A DNA stretch of 64,000 nucleotides from Campylobacterales bacterium (GTDB taxonomy: Bacteria > Campylobacterota > Campylobacteria > Campylobacterales > Sulfurimonadaceae), in assembly GCA_016938735.1 (NCBI GenBank), contig JAFGUB010000032.1:124001-188000 (forward strand), given 5' to 3'. Both the position numbers and the translations under genes were made by a program. Positions 35,840-43,990 of this stretch are shown here, in pieces; the stretch's first letter is position 1, and each line of letters begins with the position of its first letter. The notes under the pieces were generated by a model, which ran no database searches, was not told where the DNA came from, and saw nothing but the letters and a program-made list of their open reading frames with translations.

Positions 35840-37237
35840 ATGAAACTGGAAGCGAAAATCGGTCTGTTTGTCGTTTTGGGGCTGGTTGCGCTCATGCTGC
35901 TTTCAACCCAAGTGAACAATCTTGCGGGATGGAACCAGAAGGGGTATCGCATCTACGCCCACATCAACGACGCCACGGGTCTGGAGCGTCAGGCCGATGT
36001 CTCCATGAATGGGGTCAAGATCGGAACCGTCGATGCGATTGCGATGGAGGGGCGGCAGGTCAAGCTTACCTTTATGATCGCAGAGGGGGTCTTGATCGCC
36101 AAAGATTCGGTTGTGCTGGTGGCGCAAGAGAGCGTGCTGGGATCGAAGATGGTCAATATTTTGCAAGGCTCCGATCCTGCTTCGATAGAGGCCGAAGGGC
36201 TGCTGGAAAACTTCAAACAGTATGCGGCGCTTGATGAGACGAGTGATTCGGTCAATGCGGCCGCACGAGAAATTGAGCTGCTGATGAAGGATCTGCGCGA
36301 AGTGCTTGATGAGACGCGCAAAGAGGATCTGCGTCAGGCGATCACCTCGTTTAGAGGGGTTGGAGAGCACCTAGACGCACTGATTCTTGAAAACCGCGTC
36401 GCCTTGGGCGCCGCCATCGCCAACTTCCGTGATATGGGGGCTGAATTTACCAAAGCGGGCGCAACGGTCAATGCCGATCTGCCCAATATCATGAAACGCA
36501 TCGATGCCTTGACCTCGCGGCTAGACAACATCAGTGCGGCGCTGGAGCACTCTTTGCCCGAGGCTGTCGATAAGTTCATCGCCATTGAAGACAACGTGAC
36601 GACGATTCTTGAAGAGAACCGCGCATCGTTGAGCAACGCCCTGACTTCTGCGGACAGCTTTTTTGACAGCGGACAACACGCTTTTGACAAGGTCGATTCG
36701 CTGCTCTCGAATTTCACCGTCAGCGAACTGCAGGTGGGGATGCATGCCGAGCAGTTGATCCGTGACGCCGATTCAAAAGTTTACTTACATGTAGCCTATC
36801 TGCCCAATCCCGAAACCTATTATTTGCTGGATATGGTCTCGATGGGCGATTATACCCGTCCCGATATAGAGCCCTCGTTGCATGAAGAGGGCAAAACCTA
36901 TATCAGTGCGCAATACGGCAAGCGTTTTGGTGACCTGATGATACGCGGAGGACTTATCGAGGGAACTGGAGGCATCGGGATCGATTGGTATGCCGACAAA
37001 GAGCGCTTGAAGATCTCAGCAGAGGCATTCGATTTCAATGCGGTCAACGATATTCGGGGGGAGAGGGCCCATGCGAAAGTGATGCTACAGTACCGCTTTT
37101 TGAAGCATCTTGAGGTGTACGGCGGCTGGGATAACCTGCTCAACAGCCGTGCGCAAAATATCTTTTTAGGGGTAGGCATCCGCTTTATCGACAACAACCT
37201 GAAGTATCTTTTGGGCAGCTCCGCTGCTGCGATGTAA
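35840..37237 (+). CDS. MCE/MlaD-family protein with predicted beta-barrel-like C terminus
   Basis: A 465-residue protein with one N-terminal transmembrane anchor (IGLFVVLGLVALMLLSTQV), an MCE domain (residues 35-115: GYRIYAHINDATGLERQADV, VKIGTVDAIAM) and a long helical region (about 120-310) of the kind that forms MCE tubes or needles. The last 150 residues (YLHVAYLPNPETYYLLDM to GVGIRFIDNNLKYLLGS) alternate like amphipathic strands ending in an outer-membrane-like motif. This suggests a lipid bridge reaching the outer membrane. It immediately follows lptD (no gap). No MlaE/MlaF genes lie nearby. Confidence 0.75.
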   Translation: MKLEAKIGLFVVLGLVALMLLSTQVNNLAGWNQKGYRIYAHINDATGLERQADVSMNGVKIGTVDAIAMEGRQVKLTFMIAEGVLIAKDSVVLVAQESVLGSKMVNILQGSDPASIEAEGLLENFKQYAALDETSDSVNAAAREIELLMKDLREVLDETRKEDLRQAITSFRGVGEHLDALILENRVALGAAIANFRDMGAEFTKAGATVNADLPNIMKRIDALTSRLDNISAALEHSLPEAVDKFIAIEDNVTTILEENRASLSNALTSADSFFDSGQHAFDKVDSLLSNFTVSELQVGMHAEQLIRDADSKVYLHVAYLPNPETYYLLDMVSMGDYTRPDIEPSLHEEGKTYISAQYGKRFGDLMIRGGLIEGTGGIGIDWYADKERLKISAEAFDFNAVNDIRGERAHAKVMLQYRFLKHLEVYGGWDNLLNSRAQNIFLGVGIRFIDNNLKYLLGSSAAAM

Positions 37238-37246
37238 GAGGACGTC

Positions 37247-37912
37247 ATGAAGATTTTCGAAGACCGAGAAGAGGCGGCCAAAGAGCTGCTCGAATCGTTT
37301 CCATGCGAGCGAATGCGCAGTGAGCAGTGGCAGTTTGTGGCGATCTCTTCGGGAGGGTTGAAGTTGGCTTCGTACCTCAATAAGCGTTTGGGTTTGCCGA
37401 TCGATTTTCTCTTCTCCGCATCGATCACCGCGCCGCACAACAGCGAATGCGAAATTGCGCGGGTCTGCGAAACCGAAGAGATCGTTATCCACGAAGAGCT
37501 GTGCAAGGCGTTTGGGATTCAGTTTGACTATGTCTACGGCGAAGCGACCCGTAAGCACGAAGAGAAGATTTTGCCGCAGATCTATCGCTACCGCAAAGGG
37601 CGGCCGTTTGAATCGAAAAAAGGGAAGGTAGTCTTGATCGTCGATGAGGGAGCCGAAAGCGGCTTGCGCTTGATGATGGCGCTCAAAGCGATTTTGACCC
37701 AGCGTCCCAAAGCGGTCTATGTGGCGGTGCCCGTTTTGCCTGAAGAGGTGCTGATGGAAGTGGATCGCCTGGTGGATCATGTGTTTTATGTTTCGGAAGT
37801 TGAAAACTATAAAACGACAACGTGCTATTACAAAACGCTTGAGCGTGTGGATGATGCTACCATCGAAAAACTACTTAAAATTGAAAAAATTGACAAAACA
37901 GAGAAGGAATAG
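37247..37912 (+). CDS. Phosphoribosyltransferase-domain protein
   Basis: A 221-residue type I PRTase fold: AISSGGLKLASYLNKRLGLPIDFLF near the N terminus and a PRPP loop-like KVVLIVDEGAESGLRLMMAL, where the usual VDDGIATGAT is altered (DEGAESG). Related proteins sit next to pnp across Campylobacterota. The substrate is unknown, and the altered loop may mean weak or no transferase activity. Four bases separate it from pnp. Confidence 0.72.
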   Translation: MKIFEDREEAAKELLESFPCERMRSEQWQFVAISSGGLKLASYLNKRLGLPIDFLFSASITAPHNSECEIARVCETEEIVIHEELCKAFGIQFDYVYGEATRKHEEKILPQIYRYRKGRPFESKKGKVVLIVDEGAESGLRLMMALKAILTQRPKAVYVAVPVLPEEVLMEVDRLVDHVFYVSEVENYKTTTCYYKTLERVDDATIEKLLKIEKIDKTEKE

Positions 37913-37915
37913 TAG

Positions 37916-40090
37916 ATGAATTATCAGGTAGAGCTAGGGCTTGAGAATAAAACGGAGTGTTACGCGTTTGATCAGGTAGCCAAACAGGCCAACGGTGCCG
38001 CGTGGCTCAAATGTGGCAAGACGGTGATTTTGGCGACAGTGGTGATTGATGAGACCGATTTTGTCGATGAGGATTTTTTGCCGCTCACCGTGCAGTACAT
38101 CGAGAAGAGCTACGCGGCCGGAAAGTTTCCCGGCGGTTTTATCAAGCGTGAAACCAAGCCGAGTGATTTTGAGACACTCACTTCACGCATCGTGGACCGC
38201 TCTTTGCGCCCGCTCTTTCCCAAAGGCTTTGCCAATCCGACGCAGATCACCATTATGGTGCTCAGTGTCGATAGCGATGCGGATTTACAGGTATTGGCGC
38301 TCAACGCTGCTTCTGCCGCGCTGTATGTGTCGGATGTGGATATCAACACCTCCGTATCGGCGCTGCGCATCGCCAAAATCGACGGCGAGGTGGTCTTCAA
38401 CCCCTCCATTCAGGAGCTGAAGCGCTCGACGCTCGATCTCTATCTGGCCGGTTCACGCGAAGATCTGCTGATGATCGAGATGCGCACCATCGGTAGCAGC
38501 GAAGTGGAGCTGATCGGTGCATCCATGGTCGATCCGATGATGGACCCTTCACTAGGGCTTGATACCCTGGAGAGACACAGCGCCAATGCAATGAGCGAAG
38601 AGGAGCTGATTGCTCTGCTTGAGCGTGCCCATGAGGTCTTTGATCGCTCCAACAGGGCCTACGAAGAGGCGTTTGCCTTACATGTAAAGGAGAAAAAACC
38701 GCTCGTATTGCTTGAGGAGTGCAAAAACCACGAACTCGAAAGCTATATCCGCACCGAGCAAAGTGAGAAGATCAAATCGGCGATCAACCACATGGCCAAA
38801 ACGGAGCGCTCAACCGGACTGCGCCAAATCCGCAAAGCGATCATGGCGGAGCATGCGGATTGGAACGAAAAAGAGCTCAAACACGCCATCGAAAAGGTTA
38901 AGCGCGAGATCGTGCGCGAACAGATTCTCAGTGAGCGCCGACGCGCCGACGGCAGAGCACTAGATGAGGTGCGCCCCATCTCCATTGAAACCAATCTTCT
39001 CCCCTCTGCGCACGCTTCGGCGCTCTTTACGCGCGGCCAGACACAGGCGCTGGTGGTGCTTACGCTTGGTGGTGATAAAGACACCCAGATGTATGAGGAT
39101 CTCACTGACAGTGGCACCCAAAACGAAGGCTTTATGGTGCACTACAACTTCCCGGGCTTTTGTGTGGGTGAGCCTTCACCCGTGGGGCCTCCGCGCCGCC
39201 GTGAACTGGGTCATGGGAACCTTGCCAAACGCGCACTTGAACCCGCGATGATGACGCCCGGTCATACGGTGCGCCTTGTTTCAGAGATTTTGGAGTCCAA
39301 CGGCTCTTCATCGATGGCGACGGTCTGCGGCGGCTATCTGGCGCTTCGCGCCGGCGATATTGTCATGAGCGACACCATTGCGGGGATCGCTATGGGTATG
39401 GTGAGCGAAGGGGAGCGATATGCGATTCTCAGCGATATTATGGGGCTTGAGGATCATGACGGCGATATGGATTTTAAAGTAGCCGGTTCCAAAGAGGGGA
39501 TCACTGCGATGCAAATGGATATCAAGCTCGGCGGCGTCTCGCTTGGCGTGCTTAAAGAGGCGCTCTATCAGGCTAAGACAGGCAGGGCACAGATCATCGA
39601 CGTGATGCAGTCTCATGAGGGCTCCATTGAGCTCAACGAGGGCATTTTGCCGACCAGCGATCTGTTTCACATCGATCCTAGTTTTGTCGGCGACATCATC
39701 GGTCAGGCGGGCAAAACCATCCGCGAGATCATCGAGAAGTTTGAAGTAGCCATCGATATCGATAAGAAAAAGGGACACGTTAAGGTCTCGGGCAAAAACC
39801 GTCAGGGGATCAAAGACGCCAGAGCGCACATCGAAGGGATCGCCAAAGGCGAGAAAGCGCCGAAAGTGAGCTATCAGGTCGGCGATAAAGCCGAAGGAAC
39901 GGTCAAAAAAATCGTCGAGTTCGGTGCCTTTATCGAACTGCCCGGCGGCGTGGACGGGCTGCTGCATATCTCCAAAGTGGCTGATCACCGCGTCGAGAAC
40001 GTTGCCGATGTATTGCGCGAAGGGGAGAAGATCAAAGTGGAGATTTTGGAGTTCAAGGGCAATAAAATCAGCCTCGGACGCGCAAACTAA
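37916..40090 (+). CDS. pnp: Polynucleotide phosphorylase
   Basis: A 3'-5' phosphorolytic exoribonuclease of the RNA degradosome. The 724-residue product has two RNase PH domains (FPGGFIKRETKPSDFETLTSRIVDR; ALFTRGQTQALVVLTLG, with DHDGDMDFKVAG metal site), a KH domain (FVGDIIGQAGKTIREI near 590) and an S1 domain (EGTVKKIVEFGAFIELPGGVDGLLHIS, about 645-720). TTACATGTAA at 38678-38687 is read as LHVK; another follows the stop (40102-40111). Confidence 0.96.
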   Translation: MNYQVELGLENKTECYAFDQVAKQANGAAWLKCGKTVILATVVIDETDFVDEDFLPLTVQYIEKSYAAGKFPGGFIKRETKPSDFETLTSRIVDRSLRPLFPKGFANPTQITIMVLSVDSDADLQVLALNAASAALYVSDVDINTSVSALRIAKIDGEVVFNPSIQELKRSTLDLYLAGSREDLLMIEMRTIGSSEVELIGASMVDPMMDPSLGLDTLERHSANAMSEEELIALLERAHEVFDRSNRAYEEAFALHVKEKKPLVLLEECKNHELESYIRTEQSEKIKSAINHMAKTERSTGLRQIRKAIMAEHADWNEKELKHAIEKVKREIVREQILSERRRADGRALDEVRPISIETNLLPSAHASALFTRGQTQALVVLTLGGDKDTQMYEDLTDSGTQNEGFMVHYNFPGFCVGEPSPVGPPRRRELGHGNLAKRALEPAMMTPGHTVRLVSEILESNGSSSMATVCGGYLALRAGDIVMSDTIAGIAMGMVSEGERYAILSDIMGLEDHDGDMDFKVAGSKEGITAMQMDIKLGGVSLGVLKEALYQAKTGRAQIIDVMQSHEGSIELNEGILPTSDLFHIDPSFVGDIIGQAGKTIREIIEKFEVAIDIDKKKGHVKVSGKNRQGIKDARAHIEGIAKGEKAPKVSYQVGDKAEGTVKKIVEFGAFIELPGGVDGLLHISKVADHRVENVADVLREGEKIKVEILEFKGNKISLGRAN

Positions 40091-40197
40091 GCGTTTTCTT
40101 ATTACATGTAAGGCAAAATTGCGCGTTTCAAGTATTCAGTAGGGATACGCAAGCCGAACGGACTTGAGCACAAAAAAATCTTAAAATGGAGAAACGT

Positions 40198-40512
40198 ATG
40201 AAAAAAATTCTTTTCGTATTGTTCGCACTGACTGCTGCTGCATTCGCTAACGACGGCGACGTAGCCAACCAAACACTCAAAGCCTACTCAATGATCGCTG
40301 CGGGTGTCGGTCTTGGTCTTGCTGCACTTGGCGGCGCGATCGGTATGGGTCACACTGCGGCGGCTACAATTGCCGGTACTGCGCGCAACCCAGGTCTTGG
40401 CGGCAAGCTGATGACCACCATGTTCATTGCACTTGCGATGATCGAAGCTCAAGTTATCTATACCCTCGTTATCGCGCTGATCGCGCTGTATGCGAACCCA
40501 TACCTTGGCTAA
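40198..40512 (+). CDS. atpE: ATP synthase F0 subunit c
   Basis: A 104-residue proteolipid: N-terminal signal-like helix (MKKILFVLFALTAAAFA), then two transmembrane helices joined by the polar loop ARNPGL. The ion-binding Glu is in AMIEAQVIY. The residues around it lack the extra polar ligands (Q, ET/ES) typical of Na+-binding rings, so H+ coupling is likely. A solitary atpE away from the atp operon, downstream of pnp, is a Campylobacterota trait. The start at 40198 has GGAGA upstream. Confidence 0.93.
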   Translation: MKKILFVLFALTAAAFANDGDVANQTLKAYSMIAAGVGLGLAALGGAIGMGHTAAATIAGTARNPGLGGKLMTTMFIALAMIEAQVIYTLVIALIALYANPYLG

Positions 40513-40528
40513 GCTTCGGCTTGGTCAA
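40505..40528 (+). terminator. UUCG-loop hairpin over the atpE stop codon
   Basis: TTGGCTAAGC-TTCG-GCTTGGTCAA: ten pairs (two G-T) closed by a UUCG tetraloop. The stop codon TAA is inside the stem. No T run follows, so it may protect the 3' end of an abundant mRNA rather than terminate alone. Confidence 0.55.
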
Positions 40529-40576
40529 CCCCTGTAATTTCCTCGTAATTTAAACTAAATATCAGAAACTAGCCGG

Positions 40577-40582
40577 TATAAT
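40577..40582 (+). promoter_or_regulatory. -10 box for tRNA-Leu
   Basis: GGTATAATTC places TATAAT 18 bases upstream of the mature tRNA 5' end. Confidence 0.6.
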
Positions 40583-40599
40583 TCTGGCCTTACAAAAAC

Positions 40600-40684
40600 G
40601 CGACCGTGGTGGAATTGGTAGACACGCTATCTTGAGGGGGTAGTGCCAAACGGTGTATGAGTTCGAGTCTCATCGGTCGCACCA
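40600..40684 (+). tRNA. tRNA-Leu(GAG)
   Basis: Acceptor GCGACCG pairs perfectly with CGGTCGC, followed by ACCA (CCA encoded). The D arm has GGAATTGGTAGACAC, the anticodon stem is CTATC/GGTAG with loop TTGAGGG (anticodon GAG, 40634-40636), the variable arm is long (class II), and the T loop is TTCGAGT. Its 3' end marks the left junction of the integrated element. Confidence 0.97.
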
Positions 40685-40767
40685 CACGTTTCAAACTCCC
40701 TAAAATACGACATTCCAAGCCAACCAAAAAATCCAAATCATCAAGCTGCAATTATTGTCATTTTAAA

Positions 40768-40890
40768 AGTTATACAAGAGTTATACGACTTTGAGTTGTA
40801 CGATTTTGGGTTATACGACTTTGGGTTATACGATTTTGAGTTATACGATTTTGAGTTGTACGTTTTTGGCAAATTGAGTTATACGATTTT
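40768..40890 (+). repeat. Array of seven 15-bp direct repeats
   Basis: Consensus GRGTTRTACGAYTTT. Units start at 40778, 40793, 40808, 40823, 40838 and 40853, head to tail; the seventh starts at 40876 after an 8-base insertion. A partial unit (AAGTTATACAA) precedes the array. It lies 85-205 bp from the tRNA 3' end. It could hold integrase arm-type sites, iterons for element replication, or sites for a control protein. Confidence 0.9.
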
Positions 40891-40955
40891 GACAAAATAA
40901 ATTCTGTGCAACCATCCCGATTTTTTCTACAATTTTAGAAAAAAGGAGGATGCCC

Positions 40956-41156
40956 ATGTTTGGGATGCAGCTTAACGATCTCCAAGCTCTTATCAAGATG
41001 AGCAAAGATCAAGTAGTACGGATTGCACGCAAGATCCAACGCGATCTCGACATAATAGATGAGATCAGTGCCAGTATGCTGCTACTCGCATTACTTAGGC
41101 TCAATTACGCTTTGCACGAGTTTCGCAGCAGACTCTATTTGTGGTTTTGGGTGTAG
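40956..41156 (+). CDS. Small hypothetical protein of the element
   Basis: A 66-residue helical protein (MFGMQLNDLQALIKMSKDQV, then VRIARKIQRDLDIIDEISAS) ending in a hydrophobic stretch with aromatic residues (RLYLWFWV). AAGGAGG lies 6 bases before the ATG at 40956; an ATG at 40950 overlaps that site and is unlikely. Not recognised. Its place next to the repeats and opposite the integrase would suit a small DNA-binding or recombination-accessory protein, but no helix-turn-helix is evident. Confidence 0.5.
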   Translation: MFGMQLNDLQALIKMSKDQVVRIARKIQRDLDIIDEISASMLLLALLRLNYALHEFRSRLYLWFWV

Positions 41157-41217
41157 ATGCAAGCATTCACCCAGCAGGGTGTTAAGAGGGCAGGGTGATG
41201 TTGTCCCCGCCCCCAAG

Positions 41218-41850
41218 TCATCTGACCATACATATAGCTCTGTGCGTGTCCTCCTCGCTCGCTCGCGTGTAACGTGCCGTTGTCATCATCGATCTGTGAC
41301 CGATGTAGCTTTGGGCCACTACAAGCGGCAGATTATGCTTGACAATCATATCCGTGATTAATCCTTGACGAAATGAGTGAGACGAGTAAGACTCGTCCAG
41401 CGTCTCATGGATAAACTCATTGAGCCGCAAGGTAAAGTTTGCCTTGTTAAGCGGTGCTGTGGGGCTTGTCGCGTGAAAAACAAGGTGGCGATCGAGGTGC
41501 GCCGGGGAAATAAGCAGCTCTGCAAAATGCAGCTTTACCGCTTCTACGGCCGTCGGACTGAATTGCAGTAGCCTTGGCTTTTTTGTCTTTGTCTTCGATC
41601 CCTCTAATTGGCACTCCCCGGTCTCTATGGCTTTTCTCAAATCTCCCACTGTCAACGTCAAAAGTTCGCCTACACGCAGTCCGAGGTAGTAGAGCAGGGT
41701 GATCGATTGGCGATGACGCTCACTCACGTGACGTTGCAGGTGATTTGAGCCTTGGGTCGCTCGAATTAGATCTTGGTACTCACTTTCCCGGATAGCCTTG
41801 CGCTGTATGGATGTGCCTTGTGGGCGACCGACTTTTACTGTGTACATCAT
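41218..41850 (-). CDS. Tyrosine recombinase (integrase)
   Basis: A 210-residue compact phage-integrase-family protein with catalytic Arg in YLGLRVGELL, HxxR in SHSFRQG, His in IGHRSMMTT and nucleophile Tyr in TARYTRA. It has only a short N-terminal core-binding part and no clear arm-binding domain. The start is taken at 41850 (MMYTVKVGRPQG) with AAAGGAGTC upstream. It lies about 530 bp from tRNA-Leu, pointing toward it, as expected for the integrase of the element. Confidence 0.85.
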   Translation of the reverse strand: MMYTVKVGRPQGTSIQRKAIRESEYQDLIRATQGSNHLQRHVSERHRQSITLLYYLGLRVGELLTLTVGDLRKAIETGECQLEGSKTKTKKPRLLQFSPTAVEAVKLHFAELLISPAHLDRHLVFHATSPTAPLNKANFTLRLNEFIHETLDESYSSHSFRQGLITDMIVKHNLPLVVAQSYIGHRSMMTTARYTRASEEDTHRAICMVR

Positions 41851-41872
41851 TTGACTCCTTTTCTTGTTGCGG

Positions 41873-41889
41873 GTTTGGTATTTCCAAAC
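41873..41889. promoter_or_regulatory. Dyad in the integrase leader
   Basis: GTTTGG-TATTT-CCAAAC, perfect 6-bp arms, 23 bases upstream of the integrase start. It could be an operator or a leader hairpin controlling integrase expression. Confidence 0.4.
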
Positions 41890-42405
41890 GCCTAATGTCT
41901 TATAAAGCGAGCAAAAAAAATGCACGCGTGAAGACAACGGGCAATCGATGTAAAATTACCCCATATACTTTCATTTTACTGATAATATTAAGTTAGGTAT
42001 GACACTTTAAGCTAATGGATAGAGCAGGGTATTAATTGGTTTTTTTTACTATTGTTATGCGTTTAAGGTTTCGGATCATCGATCTGCTGACCGCATGAAA
42101 ACCCCTAAATATAGGGCTTTAAAGGGTGTCCGAGCAGGGCGAGGAATTATTTTAGGGTAAATTAATTGCTGGGTACATGAGGGGGTAGAGTGGGGTTTGG
42201 CTGTTGGATTTTGAGTGTATGTATAACAGTTTTTAGCAGTTTTGACAAGAGGAGCGGTTTTGACAGTTGAGATAGTGTAATGATATGTTGACGACAAACC
42301 TCGTCGATTTTGAGGGTATTTTTTGGAATAAATGCCAAGGCAGCATTTTAAACAGTAAAAGAAAATATATTTTCTTTATATATCTATAAACAGAAAAATA
42401 TTTGC
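41890..42405. other. Non-coding stretch of about 515 bp
   Basis: No convincing gene. It is A/T-rich and carries the integrase promoter region on the left and the promoter of the small-gene operon on the right. Two copies of GGTTTTGACA/AGTTTTGACA-like words occur at about 42236-42262, resembling the tail of the 15-bp repeat unit. Confidence 0.5.
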
Positions 42406-42411
42406 TATACT
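42406..42411 (+). promoter_or_regulatory. -10 box for the element's small-gene operon
   Basis: TTTGCTATACT gives TATACT with an extended TGC, 20 bases before the ATG at 42431, and an AAGGAG ribosome site between them. Confidence 0.5.
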
Positions 42412-42430
42412 TTGGCATAAGGAGCTACCA

Positions 42431-43048
42431 ATGAAAGAGCAAAGAATCGTAAACTACCGTATCGACAAAAAAGGCAGAAAATATTGGACCGCAACATACG
42501 TGGGGAAACCATGGACAGCGCAGATCGTCATCGATGATCTCACCAGTGGGTTTGAGGTGGGCCAAACCTATAGATTCCTCGCTGATGTGGAAAAAGAAAG
42601 CTCGTATTACGGCACAAAAGTCACTGTCACCGCTGTCAGTCTGAATGTGCCTGAGGAGACGGAAGCCGCGGAAGCACGTCGATCTGTCGAAAATATCGTC
42701 GCCTACATCGAAAAGAAAGCGTCGGATGGGAAATGGCACGAGATGGGCGAGACAAAGCTCGCGGGATTCGACAGCGGCCTCGTATCGTCGTATCTACCTC
42801 GCATCGAGGCCGCCAGAGAGGCCTATGAAAAAAAGGCCATCGCCTCGCTGGTGCGAAAAATAGAAGACTACGCCGCCAACGGCTTTGTCTACACTAAGGG
42901 CATCGCCGACTGCGAAGCCTTACACATAGCAAAATATCCAGACCTCATGGAGCGGGTCAACGCTGCGGTCACCAATGCCCATAAACAGCCCGCCAAAAAA
43001 AACAGCCAATCGTACCGGCCTTCGACCCCGAAAAATTGCGCACCATGA
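42431..43048 (+). CDS. Hypothetical element protein (205 aa)
   Basis: Not recognised. The N-terminal half (YWTATYVGKPWTAQIVIDDL, GQTYRFLADVEKESSYYGTK, VTVTAVSL) looks like a small beta-barrel, possibly OB-fold. The C-terminal half is helical and charged (YLPRIEAAREAYEKKAIASL), ending in a Lys/Pro/Ser tail. It could be a single-stranded nucleic-acid binding protein, but this is only a shape-based guess. It is the first gene of a tight operon with AAGGAG upstream; the next gene overlaps by ATGA. Confidence 0.6.
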   Translation: MKEQRIVNYRIDKKGRKYWTATYVGKPWTAQIVIDDLTSGFEVGQTYRFLADVEKESSYYGTKVTVTAVSLNVPEETEAAEARRSVENIVAYIEKKASDGKWHEMGETKLAGFDSGLVSSYLPRIEAAREAYEKKAIASLVRKIEDYAANGFVYTKGIADCEALHIAKYPDLMERVNAAVTNAHKQPAKKNSQSYRPSTPKNCAP

Positions 43049-43569
43049 GTGACACACAGATCATGAGGCTCAAAACAAACGAAAAGAAAGCCATGTCCAA
43101 AATAGGCCTCGCCATAGCCGAGACCCACCTCAGAAATGACGAGCGGGCCGACGACTTTGTCACCTACACCTGCTACGTCATCGACATGGCCGCAGTGCGC
43201 GCGCGCTATCCATTTATGGCGGAGGGGGCCACCGAAGAGGCGATTGCGCAGCAAACCGAGTCGCTGGCCCGTGAAAAAAGAGAGAAAATGGCAGCGAAGC
43301 TTAATGCCTACATGGCAAACTACGGCATCAGATTCGGGAGTACCATCACAAAGGAGGAAGTGGCGGCGATCAAAGCTGCAAAACAGATCAAAAACCCGGT
43401 TAGGACAAAAATGTATGACGCTGACCACTTCGCCGATATCGGTGACGGCCTGATCTGGCACTACACGTCGTTTTGGCTTGATGGTAGATATGAGGGTTTT
43501 GTTGGTTATCGGAAAGATGAGATTATGCCCCTTATTGAGGGGCTTTTAGCTTTGGAGAAACAAGAATGA
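43045..43569 (+). CDS. Hypothetical element protein (174 aa)
   Basis: Not recognised. Starts MSDTQIMRLKTNEKKAMSKI with mixed alpha/beta pattern, coiled-coil-like middle (ESLAREKREKMAAKLNAYMA) and a C-terminal HYTSFWLDGRYEGFVGYRKD segment. ATG overlaps the stop of the previous gene, and the next gene overlaps its stop in the same way, so the three are translationally coupled. Confidence 0.6.
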   Translation: MSDTQIMRLKTNEKKAMSKIGLAIAETHLRNDERADDFVTYTCYVIDMAAVRARYPFMAEGATEEAIAQQTESLAREKREKMAAKLNAYMANYGIRFGSTITKEEVAAIKAAKQIKNPVRTKMYDADHFADIGDGLIWHYTSFWLDGRYEGFVGYRKDEIMPLIEGLLALEKQE

Positions 43570-43781
43570 AGATGACAGATGTCCGACTTTGCGAGTTTGT
43601 GGGGATGACCCCCCAAAATCTCAGGGCGACCTATTCAAAGAGCAAAGACCCAAAAAAGAGGATGATGTATCTGTATATGTTTTTTGGGGCCATGCTGATC
43701 GAAGACGGCGTTGTGGATCTCGACGAAATAGCCCAAAAAAAACAGATGCTTAATCTTTTGACAGAGTATGCAGATGATTAG
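43566..43781 (+). CDS. Small hypothetical protein, possibly HTH-like
   Basis: A 71-residue protein. MTDVRLCEFVGMTPQNLRATYS resembles a short helix-turn-helix of the kind in phage regulators (VGMTPQNLR at the turn and recognition helix). It may regulate the operon. Coupled to the upstream gene by ATGA. Confidence 0.55.
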   Translation: MKMTDVRLCEFVGMTPQNLRATYSKSKDPKKRMMYLYMFFGAMLIEDGVVDLDEIAQKKQMLNLLTEYADD

Positions 43782-43905
43782 AAGCGAGGCAATTTACCCG
43801 CAAGAGGCTACAACGCAAGGGCCGGTAAATCCCCCTGCTGCCCCAAGCCTTACCGATAGCACCATTTTACATCAAAGCACCATAGGCGTCAAGCCCGACA
43901 CTTAG
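43768..43905 (+). CDS. Possible 45-aa small protein
   Basis: An open frame overlapping the end of the preceding gene; MQMIRSEAIYPQEATTQGPV, then Pro/Ser/Thr-rich. The ribosome site is weak, so coupling from the upstream gene would be needed. It may be spurious. Confidence 0.25.
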   Translation: MQMIRSEAIYPQEATTQGPVNPPAAPSLTDSTILHQSTIGVKPDT

Positions 43906-43990
43906 ACAAAAACGATGCACGTCATGATGATTTAAATTCTGTACATTTCGGCTCGAAACAGAGATAATTTAAATAAAAAAAGGAGTTAAA

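Noticed and set aside
39308-39988. 226-codon open frame antisense to pnp
   Set aside because: A shadow of the GC-rich coding bias in pnp; no start signal or recognisable motif.
40768-40890. 15-bp repeat array as a CRISPR
   Set aside because: Units are contiguous without spacers, too short, and no cas genes are present.
41218-41850. Chromosome dimer recombinase XerH
   Set aside because: Too short, next to a tRNA and repeats, and in an acquired region; element integrase is the better reading.
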